Of a DNA stretch of 16,033 nt, positions 8,299 through 15,958 are shown piece after piece. Numbering within the stretch: the stretch's first letter is position 1; every line of letters starts with the position of its first letter. This DNA is from an uncultured Porphyromonadaceae bacterium. Lineage in GTDB: Bacteria > Bacteroidota > Bacteroidia > Bacteroidales > Muribaculaceae. Where the stretch lies: NCBI GenBank assembly GCA_947175715.1, contig CAMWOD010000003.1:1-16033 (forward strand). The letters run 5' to 3'. The notes beneath the pieces were generated by a model that worked only from the letters and a program-made list of their open reading frames with translations, was not told the origin of the DNA and did not search any database. The translations under genes were made by a program, and so were the position numbers.

Positions 8299-9687
8299 TT
8301 ACCAAGCCTCTGCTGCCGCAGGTGCATAGTAACCATAATCAGTGCTGTCGGCGGCGGCAGCAGATGCATTGTACGTATCATAATACGTTCCTGACGCTTG
8401 AGCAGCAGATGGGCTACTAGAGTCGTAATAATCATCGTATGATGAGGCTCCGCGTGATTCACCTTTTAAAACATCCAGATCGAAGTCCTCTATTGTCACC
8501 GAGCGCACATCCGGCTCATTAAACCATCTCTCGTAAGCAAAATAACCTCCGATTCCCACGGCTGCAGCTACGATTATGCCCACAAGTACCGGGAGCCAAC
8601 CCCTACCTTTGCCACCATCATCGTCGTCATCATCGTCGGCTGTGGGTAGGTCGAGCGGCTGTATGGGGTGGGAACCCGAGTTGCCTCCACCGTTGCCCCC
8701 CATAAACTGCGTGGCTTCCGAGTCACGGCCACCAAGCGGACGCCCTCCAGGGCCCGTAAGTGCGGTAGCCTCAAGATCGCCGGTCGAAGCGGCAGCGGCA
8801 GCAGGACGATATGTACTGGCAGTGCCCTCGGCTGGGAGCATATTCAAGAAGTCGTCGATCGACTGGGGACGCTCCGAACGCTTCAACGACATACTACGCT
8901 TGATGGCGTTGGCAGTCTTAGCGCTGACGTTGGTCGGGAGCGGCTGTAGATCCTCACCTGCGGCGAGCATGTTGGCACTCAGCGGAGTAACGCCGGTAAG
9001 CAGCTTATAAAGAGTGGCACCTAAGGCGTAGATATCGGTCGATGGGAAGAATTGCACCACATCGTTGCCCATCTGCTCCAGAGGTGCGTAACCGGGGGTC
9101 TTGCCCATCAAGGTCGACGTATTTTCGCCGTTGACCTCGTCATACTGCTTCGATGCGCCGAAGTCGATGAGCACCGCATTGTCCTTGCCATCGACCATGA
9201 TATTGGCCGGCTTGATGTCGAGGTGCAGGCGATTGTTGGCGTGCACATATTTAAGCGCCTCGGCTACTTGGCGAATATATTTCAGTGCTTGGGCCTCGCT
9301 CATGGGACCCTCCTTTTTCACCTTAGCGCTCAGCGACTCACCGTCGATATAGTCCATCACAAAGTATGAAGTACCATTCTCTTCGAAGATGTCGGTCACC
9401 GACACTATACCAGGATGGTGAAGCGAGTGAAGCGCCTTGGCCTCGTCGACAAACTTCTTGCGCAGGCGGTCGACCAATCCTTTCTTCGACAGAGTGCCTA
9501 CTGTGATTTGGGCAGTGTCATCGCCACGGTTGCAGAAGTCCTTTACAAAAAACTCCTTTATAGCCACGCGTGAATCGAGCATAGTGTGCTTGGCCTCGTA
9601 GGTGCAGCCAAAACCGCCGCTTGCTATAAATCTTACTATCTTGTATGTGCCTCCATGCAGTATGGAGCCTGGTTTAAGATTTTGCAT
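8299..9687 (-). CDS. Transmembrane Ser/Thr protein kinase with Tyr-rich tail (kinase 2)
   Basis: This 462-residue paralogue of the downstream kinase has a PknB-like domain (about 13-285) with ASGGFGCTY (22-30), K44 in VAIK, E82, HLDIKPANIMVD (155-166; D157, N162), DFG (175-177) and a canonical TPGYAPLEQM segment (197-206). Leu replaces the HRD Arg, as in its neighbour. The cytoplasmic linker is Ala/Gly-rich and low-complexity. It has two D-x-E-A-T motifs (T308, T326) and seven consecutive Asp (351-357) encoded by a GAT/GAC repeat. One membrane helix covers about 364-386. The extracytoplasmic tail (about 387-462) is short and acidic, then Tyr/Ser/Ala-rich (YDDYYD, TYYDTY, DYGYY), with no recognised sensor domain. 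It lies 45 nt after the TonB gene and 20 nt before kinase 1, probably in one operon. No PP2C phosphatase or FHA gene is in the window. Confidence 0.93.
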   Translation of the reverse strand: MQNLKPGSILHGGTYKIVRFIASGGFGCTYEAKHTMLDSRVAIKEFFVKDFCNRGDDTAQITVGTLSKKGLVDRLRKKFVDEAKALHSLHHPGIVSVTDIFEENGTSYFVMDYIDGESLSAKVKKEGPMSEAQALKYIRQVAEALKYVHANNRLHLDIKPANIMVDGKDNAVLIDFGASKQYDEVNGENTSTLMGKTPGYAPLEQMGNDVVQFFPSTDIYALGATLYKLLTGVTPLSANMLAAGEDLQPLPTNVSAKTANAIKRSMSLKRSERPQSIDDFLNMLPAEGTASTYRPAAAAASTGDLEATALTGPGGRPLGGRDSEATQFMGGNGGGNSGSHPIQPLDLPTADDDDDDDGGKGRGWLPVLVGIIVAAAVGIGGYFAYERWFNEPDVRSVTIEDFDLDVLKGESRGASSYDDYYDSSSPSAAQASGTYYDTYNASAAAADSTDYGYYAPAAAEAW

Positions 9688-9732
9688 ATTATATATTATG
9701 TGTAATCAGAATTTATGAATACTTATAATGAA

Positions 9733-10818
9733 TTACATACTTGCGAGCTTGAACCGTATGGGAAGGGTGTACCACACAGCCACAGGGACACCATTGTTGC
9801 GACCTGGAGTAAACTTACCAAGTTTCTTGACTACCCTAATAGCTTCTCTATCGAGTTCGGGGTCAACACTGCGCGCTACAACAACCTTGCCGATTGAGCC
9901 ATCTTTCTGAATCACAAATTGCACAACCACCTGGCCCTGTATGTTGTTTTCAGCCGCCAATGAGGGGTAGACAAGGTTATCATTGATTGCCTTGTAGAGA
10001 GCAGCATCGCCACCAGGATAGATAGGCATCTGCTCAACAGCGCGAAATACCTCATCATCCTGTTTAGCCTCTTTCGCAGGGGCAATCTCTACAACCTCCC
10101 TGGTGGCAGTAGCTATCGGTGCGTCAACATTTACCACTCCTACCTGGCGTGCATCTTCGTAGCGCTCCTCAGCGGTCTTCATCTCTTTTTTGGGAGCATC
10201 GTCGACAATGGCGATCTGTGTTGACATCAGTGAATCGACAACTTCCTCCTCACTGAATTCGGACAGCATTTCAAATTGTTGATCTTCCGAGGGCATCACT
10301 TCCTGGTCACCCCACAGCAGTCCGCCACGAGGTCCGAGAGCATTATCGTATATCACATTATCACCACACGTCATGTTGTAGCCAATCACCAGCTTCTTTT
10401 CTGGTATCAGCACCAGAGACTCCACTTCCTCACGAGTGAGATCACGGGGATTCCACTCCACGTGCCGCATCTTATTTAATTGTGAGATAGTAAACCGTCG
10501 GTAGGTCACAGGCTGACCGTTGAATGGGTTGATGCCGGTGAGTGCCTTTTCAGCATCATCTTGATCGTCGTCATATACCGTGCCGATGCTTTCCTTGCCG
10601 AATAGACTTTTCCAAGGCACAAAGAAATACGCACAGGCTGCAGCGCCCCCTATTGCCAGCACCAAGATCGCAATTAGTATTGATCGGTTCGGTCCTTTCT
10701 TCTTGTTTTTCGGAGGTTTTGCGTCGCCAGCCGACTTCCTTTCAGTTGTCTGATTTAAGTCGAGTCGGGTTGCCTCATCCTGTGGGGAATCGAGTCGGTT
10801 GTTTTCGTCCTGTGTCAT
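9733..10818 (-). CDS. TonB C-terminal-domain membrane protein (long paralogue)
   Basis: The 361-residue protein has a cytoplasmic N-terminus, one membrane helix (about 46-67) and a C-terminal TonB domain (about 262-358). The domain shows the usual YPGGDAALYKAI, YPSLAAENNIQGQVVVQF, DGSIGKV and GKFTPG landmarks. The TonB periplasmic domain normally contacts TonB-dependent transporters or other envelope partners. The N-terminus holds two near-repeats, QDENNRLD (3-10) and QDEATRLD (13-20), the second matching the Thr motif of the neighbouring kinases. Residues about 95-170 form a conserved-looking periplasmic module (FNGQPVTYRRFTISQLNKM, WNPRDLTREEVESLVLIPEKK) that I cannot assign. There is no Pro-rich spacer as in classical TonB. 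Its position between a TonB paralogue and two kinases suggests signalling rather than routine iron transport (inference). It would generally be annotated as energy transducer TonB. Confidence 0.85.
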   Translation of the reverse strand: MTQDENNRLDSPQDEATRLDLNQTTERKSAGDAKPPKNKKKGPNRSILIAILVLAIGGAAACAYFFVPWKSLFGKESIGTVYDDDQDDAEKALTGINPFNGQPVTYRRFTISQLNKMRHVEWNPRDLTREEVESLVLIPEKKLVIGYNMTCGDNVIYDNALGPRGGLLWGDQEVMPSEDQQFEMLSEFSEEEVVDSLMSTQIAIVDDAPKKEMKTAEERYEDARQVGVVNVDAPIATATREVVEIAPAKEAKQDDEVFRAVEQMPIYPGGDAALYKAINDNLVYPSLAAENNIQGQVVVQFVIQKDGSIGKVVVARSVDPELDREAIRVVKKLGKFTPGRNNGVPVAVWYTLPIRFKLASM

Positions 10819-10841
10819 GATTATGTTTATTTTTAGTTATT
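10784..10841 (-). repeat. Direct repeat copy A (leader and start of long TonB gene)
   Basis: This stretch matches copy B 617 nt away: 53 of 57 bases from 10785 to 10841, with a perfect 28-nt core (10800-10827). It spans the start codon and about 18 nt of leader. The leader includes bases equivalent to the 3' end of the HD-phosphodiesterase gene, marking it as a duplication scar. Confidence 0.85.
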
Positions 10842-10856
10842 ATCCTATAATACAGT

Positions 10857-11435
10857 TCAATCTTCTTTTATCTTAACTCTAAAGGGCAGTGTAAGCCTAC
10901 GTTCTTCCGGCTTCAAATCGTAGGTGTAAGGTCTAAACTTTCCAACCTTCCTAATCACACGCACAAGCTCGTTATCAAGGTCTGGGTCAAGCGACTGAAT
11001 TACCTTCACCTCACCTACTGATCCATCATTCAAAACTTCAAATTCAACCTTGATTAAACCCTGAATATTGAGTTCAGCTGCTGATTCAGGAAAGTTAAAG
11101 TTTTCTAAGATTGCTTGGTAAAAGGCCGGTTCACCTCCATTGATATAGGAAATTGGATCGATATTAGCACGGAATATCTCATCTTCATACCTATTAATAA
11201 AAACCGTGTCTTCTTGTTGTCTGGATTCTTCAACTTTTCCTACTGAACCAACAGAAGCAGCTATATCCGAATCAACGACACCAAACATCAGAATCATTGT
11301 CAAAACAATCAATGTTCTACTCACCCTTGATAGGAGTTGACACTTCGGTGATTGACAATCACTCGTATTGACTCCCCTCTGCCCCGTGGGGTATTGGCGC
11401 AGGGAATCAAGTCGGGTGTTTTCGTCCTGTGTCAT
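10857..11435 (-). CDS. Short TonB C-terminal-domain membrane protein
   Basis: The 192-residue paralogue of the following gene opens with the same MTQDEN-x-RLD octad-like motif (T7 in QDENTRLD). It then has a short membrane segment (about 41-54) and a TonB-type C-terminal domain (about 85-188: EDEIFRA, NGGEPAFYQAI, ELNIQGLIKVEF, DGSVGEV, VGKFRPY). It lacks the central module of the longer paralogue. The hydrophobic segment is followed by acidic and Ser-rich sequence, so it could be read as a signal anchor. Its DNA is visibly more A/T-rich than the rel, HD and kinase genes, which may reflect relaxed constraint or a different history. It starts 14 nt after the HD gene stop and ends 38 nt before its paralogue. 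It is probably expressed, since the reading frame is intact; its function is unknown beyond the TonB fold. Confidence 0.78.
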   Translation of the reverse strand: MTQDENTRLDSLRQYPTGQRGVNTSDCQSPKCQLLSRVSRTLIVLTMILMFGVVDSDIAASVGSVGKVEESRQQEDTVFINRYEDEIFRANIDPISYINGGEPAFYQAILENFNFPESAAELNIQGLIKVEFEVLNDGSVGEVKVIQSLDPDLDNELVRVIRKVGKFRPYTYDLKPEERRLTLPFRVKIKED

Positions 11436-11458
11436 GATTATGTTGATTTTTAGTTGTT
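11401..11458 (-). repeat. Direct repeat copy B (end of HD gene, start of short TonB gene)
   Basis: This is the partner of copy A. It covers the last codons and TAA (11450-11452) of the HD-phosphodiesterase gene, the 14-nt gap and the first codons of the short TonB gene. Because the HD gene stop lies inside it, this is the likely original and copy A the derived one. Confidence 0.85.
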
Positions 11459-13555
11459 GTTTTGGTTGGCGGTGGGGACTGCGGTGGCCGTAGCTTCAGG
11501 AGCCTTGCGCTCGGGGTAGGCTACGCGGGCATGGTAGATGGTGCGAAGTCGCTTGATAAACGACTCCTTGATCTTTTTCACGTCGCGGAATGTGATAGGA
11601 GCCTCGCTGTGCAGACCATCGGCTATCTGACCATCGATAATTTTATTGACAAGCGCTGTGATTGACTCCACAGTATAGTCCTTTAGCGAGCGAGAGGCCG
11701 CCTCAACGGCATCGGCCATCATCAGGATAGAGGTCTCACGAGTCTGAGGATTGGGTCCAGGGTATGAGAAGAGTGCCGAGTCGACATTCTCGTCGGGGTG
11801 TGCGTTGCAATAAGTGTTGTAAAAGTATTTGGCGGTGCCGCGCCCATGGTGCTGGAGTATGAAGTCCTTGATCACCTGGGGCAATTTGGCCTTGTCGGCA
11901 CGTCGAGCGCCATCAGTGACGTGGCGTATAATTATTTTAGCGCTTTGGATAGGATCGAGCGTAGAGTGAGGGTTGACACCATGCTGGTTTTCGGTGAAGA
12001 ATGCCGGGTTGTCGAGCTTACCGATATCGTGATAGAGCGCGCCGGTACGTATCAGCTGCACGTTGGCGCCAACATTGAGCGCGGCATCGCTGGCCAGATT
12101 GCTCACAGCCATCGAGTGCTGGAAAGTACCAGGGCACTCTTGTGAGAGCTGGCGTAGTACTGAGTTGTTGATATCGGAGAGTTCGACGAGCGTCACAACC
12201 GATATGAATCCGAATATCTTCTCAAGCACGAAGATAAACAGGTAGGCTATGGATATTAGCACCGCATTGACTGCGAAGAAAGCGAGCATGCGTGCCGACA
12301 GCTCCTTATAGTCACCGTTGAGCAGCAGGTCGACCGCCAGATACGACACAATATAGGCTCCAAGCACGTAGGCGGCGGCAGTGAGCAGCTGCGATCGGCG
12401 CGAGAATTCCTTGATGGAGTAGAGCGCGGCCACCAATGCCACAAACTGCACCACCATAAACTCCATGGCAAGCTGCGTGAACGGCAGGCAAAGCAGCAGG
12501 TACACGATCGAAGTGACAAAGGCCACGCGTGAGTCAAAAAAAACGTTGAGCACTATGGGGAGTATGGCGAACGGCACTATATATACCGCTGCCTGATACC
12601 ACGATGACACCAACGACGCTATCACCCCGAAAACCACTAAAAGCGAGAAGATGCAGAGCATCGCCTTGTTGTTGTCGTAGATTTCACGGCGCGACACGTA
12701 TAGGAATCGCATCAATGACACAATCATCAGCGCCACAAATGCTATCTCACCCACAAGTCGTAGCACCGCCGAACCATTGGACTCGGCTTTGACCTGTGCC
12801 ATCTTCTTCTCGTAGGCCTGCAGCAGCGCATAGAGTTGGGGGGTGATAGGCTCACCCTTGTCGATGATGCGGCCACCTACCTGAATCGACCCCTTGCTCA
12901 CATATACGTGGCTCAGTTCGTTGCCGAGCAGCGAGTTGGATTGTTTCTCATCAAATACGATATTGGGCTGTATCATCACTGTCAACGAATCGACATACTT
13001 TTCGATTTCGGGCTCGTCGAGAAGTGTCTGAGTGCCTTCAAGCGAGTGCATGAACTCAGTCTGAAGCTGCTGGGGGGAGGTATAGCGCACTTCGCTCAAT
13101 GGCGACCCGATCTTGTTGGCCGTCTTATCGTATATGCGTATCCTCATGGGCGACATCTGCGAATTTATCTTATTGAAAGTTTCATCGTCAATGATGCCTA
13201 CAGCATATGAGTTGTTGATCTGCTTTTTATATCGGTTGAACGTATTGATGCCATGAGCCGAAAGGTCGTCGGGTGTGAAATTGTTGGCTGCGTCCATAAA
13301 CGTCTTCTTGGCATCGTCGTTGCGTTCGTAGATAGGGATGAAAGCGGTGCGGATAGAGTCGGCCTGCACTTCGGCTCTTACCGAGTCGATAGGTATGGGA
13401 AGCTCGAAGGGGGCGGTGAGCAGAGAGTAGTTCCACACTCCACCCGACTTGTAGTGGAATCGCTGTTCGTCGGGACCCGGATAGCAGTAGACGAGTATCG
13501 CCACCGACGCGATGGCCATTAAGATGCGTATTATTGACTGTTTGTTGAGGTTCAT
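11450..13555 (-). CDS. 7TM-HD (PgpH-type) cyclic-di-AMP phosphodiesterase
   Basis: This is a 701-residue membrane protein of the 7TMR-HD family, whose studied member PgpH hydrolyses c-di-AMP to pApA. The order is an N-terminal helix (7-24), a large extracytoplasmic HDED domain (about 30-260, with the late VGGRIIDKGEPIT motif), a cluster of about seven hydrophobic helices (264-455), and a cytoplasmic HDIG domain. Metal-binding residues are visible: H480, H509-D510 in YHDIGK, H545, H569/H570 in QHHGRG, and D615 in MMAD. The catalytic set looks complete and the length is close to Listeria PgpH (~718). The tail after about 678 is low-complexity. It lies 21 nt after rel, with no promoter seen between them. 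In Firmicutes this class is inhibited by ppGpp, so linkage to rel is functionally suggestive; inhibition in this protein is inference. Confidence 0.92.
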   Translation of the reverse strand: MNLNKQSIIRILMAIASVAILVYCYPGPDEQRFHYKSGGVWNYSLLTAPFELPIPIDSVRAEVQADSIRTAFIPIYERNDDAKKTFMDAANNFTPDDLSAHGINTFNRYKKQINNSYAVGIIDDETFNKINSQMSPMRIRIYDKTANKIGSPLSEVRYTSPQQLQTEFMHSLEGTQTLLDEPEIEKYVDSLTVMIQPNIVFDEKQSNSLLGNELSHVYVSKGSIQVGGRIIDKGEPITPQLYALLQAYEKKMAQVKAESNGSAVLRLVGEIAFVALMIVSLMRFLYVSRREIYDNNKAMLCIFSLLVVFGVIASLVSSWYQAAVYIVPFAILPIVLNVFFDSRVAFVTSIVYLLLCLPFTQLAMEFMVVQFVALVAALYSIKEFSRRSQLLTAAAYVLGAYIVSYLAVDLLLNGDYKELSARMLAFFAVNAVLISIAYLFIFVLEKIFGFISVVTLVELSDINNSVLRQLSQECPGTFQHSMAVSNLASDAALNVGANVQLIRTGALYHDIGKLDNPAFFTENQHGVNPHSTLDPIQSAKIIIRHVTDGARRADKAKLPQVIKDFILQHHGRGTAKYFYNTYCNAHPDENVDSALFSYPGPNPQTRETSILMMADAVEAASRSLKDYTVESITALVNKIIDGQIADGLHSEAPITFRDVKKIKESFIKRLRTIYHARVAYPERKAPEATATAVPTANQNNN

Positions 13556-13576
13556 ATATATAGTGTGATGATTGGT

Positions 13577-15814
13577 TTAACGAATGCGGCTGGCGCTTGT
13601 CACGCCTTCAACTTTGAGCATACGGCGGCACAGGTCTTGCACGGCATTGGCATCGCTGATGCGCACATTGAGGTCGCAGTGAAACACCTCCTCGGAGGCT
13701 TCGATGTCGACCTTGCGCAGGTCAAGACCCATTGATTCTGAAATTATCTGCACAAGCTCCATGAGGATGCCCTGTCGGTCGACTCCTTCGATATGCACAT
13801 GGGCAAGGAACCTACCTGTCCCCTCCTCCCATCGTGTGGTGACTATGCGGGGGCCGTAGCTTGCCTTGAGGGCCAACGCCCTTGGGCAGCTGAGCGAATG
13901 CACTTCCACCTGGTTGTCGTCGGTGACGAAGCCGAGCACCTCATCGCCGGGAATCGGCTGGCAACAGTCGGCGAGTTTGAAGTTGGCGCCATGCTCATCG
14001 TAGTGCAGCACGTAGGTATCCTTGCGGTTGATTGGTGCGGAGGCCGTTTCGACAGTGGCAGTATCGGTTTGTTCCACGGGCTTCTCGTTGAGTCGCAGCA
14101 GCTTGCGCCATAGCGGGCGCTTGGCCGAGGCTCGGGGAGCCGGTATTATCAGGTCATCGGGGGTCACCTCCTCGTTGCCGAGCATCATAAACAGCTCGTC
14201 GCGATTGCTCAGATGGTAGTTGCCAAGCACGCGGGTGATAAGTTGATTGTCCTCGATGAGGTGTCGCTTTTCGAGAATCTCCTGCCACAGCTTCTTGCCC
14301 CGGTCGATGACGGGCTGCTGCTCGCGGCGCAATGCCTGGCGTAGTCGGGTCTTACCCTTGGCGGTGGCCATGAAGTTGATCCACTCTGGCTTAGGGGTCT
14401 GGGATTGCGATGTGAGTACCTCCACTTGGTCGCCACTGTTGAGGCGGTGGCTTAGAGGAACTAATTTGTGGTTGACCTTACCGGCAATGCAATGAGTACC
14501 GAGCTGCGAGTGCAGCGCAAACGCCACATCGAGCACGGTGGAATTGTTGGGAAGTGTCAGCAGCTCACCTTTGGGGGTGAATACCACAATCTCCGTTGAG
14601 AACAGGTTGAGCTTGAGCGTGTCGAGAAAATCGATGGCGTTGGGTTCGGGATTGTCGAGGATATCCTTGATAGTGCGTAGCCACACGTTGAGCTCCGACT
14701 CCTCGTCGCCCTCACCTATCTTGTACTTCCAGTGGGCTGCGAAACCCTTTTCGGCTATCTCATCCATGCGGCGTGAACGTATCTGCACCTCCACCCAGTT
14801 GCCGTCGGGTCCCATCACCGTGAGGTGTAGTGCCTGATAGCCATTGGTCTTGGGGTTGGAAATCCAGTCGCGTGTGCGCTCGGGATGAGGCTTGTACTTA
14901 TCAGTTATGGCCGAGTAGATGCTCCAGCATATACCCTTCTCCTTGGCCGGGTCGTCGCAGTCGAATATGATGCGCACGGCATAAAGGTCGTAGACCTCCT
15001 CAAAGGGCACATGCTTGGCCTCCATCTTCTTCCATATCGAGTACACCGACTTGAGGCGGGCTTTAGCCTCGTATTTCAGCCCTAAGTCGGCCAGTTTGGG
15101 GCGTATCGGGGTGAAAAAGTCGTTGTATTCGGCTGTGCGGCGCTCCTCCGATTCCTTGATTTGCTGAGATATGCGCTCGTAGGCGGCGGGGTGTTCATAC
15201 TTGAAGCTCAGGTCCTCAAGCTCGGTCTTGATGGCGAAAAGGCCGAGGCGATGTGCCAGCGGTGCGTAGATATATAGAGTCTCCCATGCGATTTTATACT
15301 GTTTGTTGGGTGCCATCGAGCCCAGAGTGCGCATGTTGTGCAGACGGTCGGCCATTTTGATGAGCACCACGCGTATATCCTCGCTCATGGTGAGCAGCAG
15401 CTTGCGGAAGTTCTCGGCCTGGGCCGAAGCCTTGTCGCCGAAAATGCCACCCGAAATCTTGGTGAGGCCGCTTACAAGCTGGGCTATCTTGGGACCGAAA
15501 TGCTGCTCGATATCTTCGACGGTGTATTCCGTGTCCTCGACCACGTCGTGAAGCAGGGCGGCGCATATCGAGGTGGAACCGAGCCCTATCTCCTGGCTGG
15601 CGATTTTGGCTACGGCTATTGGGTGCATGATGTAAGGCTCGCCCGAACGGCGGCGTATACCCTGGTGGGCCTCCTTGGCGAAACGGAATGCACGCTCAAT
15701 GATTTCCACCTTCTTGCGGTGGTTGCTGCTCAGATAGCCGTTGAGAAGATCTTGAAAAGCCTCCTCGATCATGCGGTCTTCTTGCTGTGTAGTCTGTTCA
15801 AGTTGCTGAGTCAT
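13577..15814 (-). CDS. rel: Bifunctional (p)ppGpp synthetase/hydrolase (RelA/SpoT family)
   Basis: The 745-residue stringent-response enzyme makes pppGpp/ppGpp from ATP and GTP/GDP and degrades it. The hydrolase HD domain is complete: H64, H89-D90 in LLHDVVEDTEYT, and D156 in MADRLHN. The synthetase domain follows (about 235-365), with KARLKSVYSIWKK (251-263), YAVRIIFD, NGYQALH (324-330) and EVQIRSRRMDEIAEKG. The residues before it read RTRD (313-316), the basic type close to the RxKD motif of bifunctional enzymes rather than the acidic ExDD of RelA. Regulatory parts are TGS (about 405-468), a helical region, a CC/H/C motif (C617, C618, H639, C643) and a C-terminal ACT domain (about 668-742). 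All are intact, so both activities are expected. It is the first gene after the promoter at 15927-15958 and leads the six-gene operon. Confidence 0.97.
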   Translation of the reverse strand: MTQQLEQTTQQEDRMIEEAFQDLLNGYLSSNHRKKVEIIERAFRFAKEAHQGIRRRSGEPYIMHPIAVAKIASQEIGLGSTSICAALLHDVVEDTEYTVEDIEQHFGPKIAQLVSGLTKISGGIFGDKASAQAENFRKLLLTMSEDIRVVLIKMADRLHNMRTLGSMAPNKQYKIAWETLYIYAPLAHRLGLFAIKTELEDLSFKYEHPAAYERISQQIKESEERRTAEYNDFFTPIRPKLADLGLKYEAKARLKSVYSIWKKMEAKHVPFEEVYDLYAVRIIFDCDDPAKEKGICWSIYSAITDKYKPHPERTRDWISNPKTNGYQALHLTVMGPDGNWVEVQIRSRRMDEIAEKGFAAHWKYKIGEGDEESELNVWLRTIKDILDNPEPNAIDFLDTLKLNLFSTEIVVFTPKGELLTLPNNSTVLDVAFALHSQLGTHCIAGKVNHKLVPLSHRLNSGDQVEVLTSQSQTPKPEWINFMATAKGKTRLRQALRREQQPVIDRGKKLWQEILEKRHLIEDNQLITRVLGNYHLSNRDELFMMLGNEEVTPDDLIIPAPRASAKRPLWRKLLRLNEKPVEQTDTATVETASAPINRKDTYVLHYDEHGANFKLADCCQPIPGDEVLGFVTDDNQVEVHSLSCPRALALKASYGPRIVTTRWEEGTGRFLAHVHIEGVDRQGILMELVQIISESMGLDLRKVDIEASEEVFHCDLNVRISDANAVQDLCRRMLKVEGVTSASRIR

Positions 15815-15926
15815 GCGGATTTAACCAGCTATAAATGTGAGTTTTGCAATCGTCGCCGTTGACATGCCTACATCTTCACGGGTACTGGCACATGCAGTGG
15901 CAATCGATTGTAATCTATTTAATCCA

Positions 15927-15958
15927 CAAATATAATGGTTTCCACGAAAATCCCCAAA
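15927..15958 (-). promoter_or_regulatory. Bacteroidota-type promoter for the rel operon
   Basis: Read on the minus strand, TTTG (15958-15955) is followed after exactly 20 nt by TATATTTG (15934-15927). This matches the Bacteroidota consensus TTTG-N19-21-TAnnTTTG. The predicted transcription start is near 15920, giving a leader of about 105 nt before the rel ATG at 15814. No comparable promoter was found in the short gaps downstream. Confidence 0.8.

Noticed and set aside
8617..8643. Trinucleotide repeat as a microsatellite or phase-variation tract
   Set aside because: It encodes seven Asp in frame; a 3-nt unit cannot cause frameshift switching, so it is treated as a low-complexity linker.
11450..11510. 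EATAT in the HD-phosphodiesterase tail as another Thr motif
   Set aside because: It lacks the preceding acidic context and lies in an Ala/Thr low-complexity tail, so it was not counted with the kinase and TonB motifs.
15338..15862. 174-residue plus-strand open frame opposite rel
   Set aside because: It is antisense to the conserved hydrolase domain of Rel, with no independent evidence of coding.
15901..15910. Palindrome CAATCGATTG as an operator
   Set aside because: A single 10-bp palindrome near the predicted transcription start, without a second copy or extension, is too weak to call.
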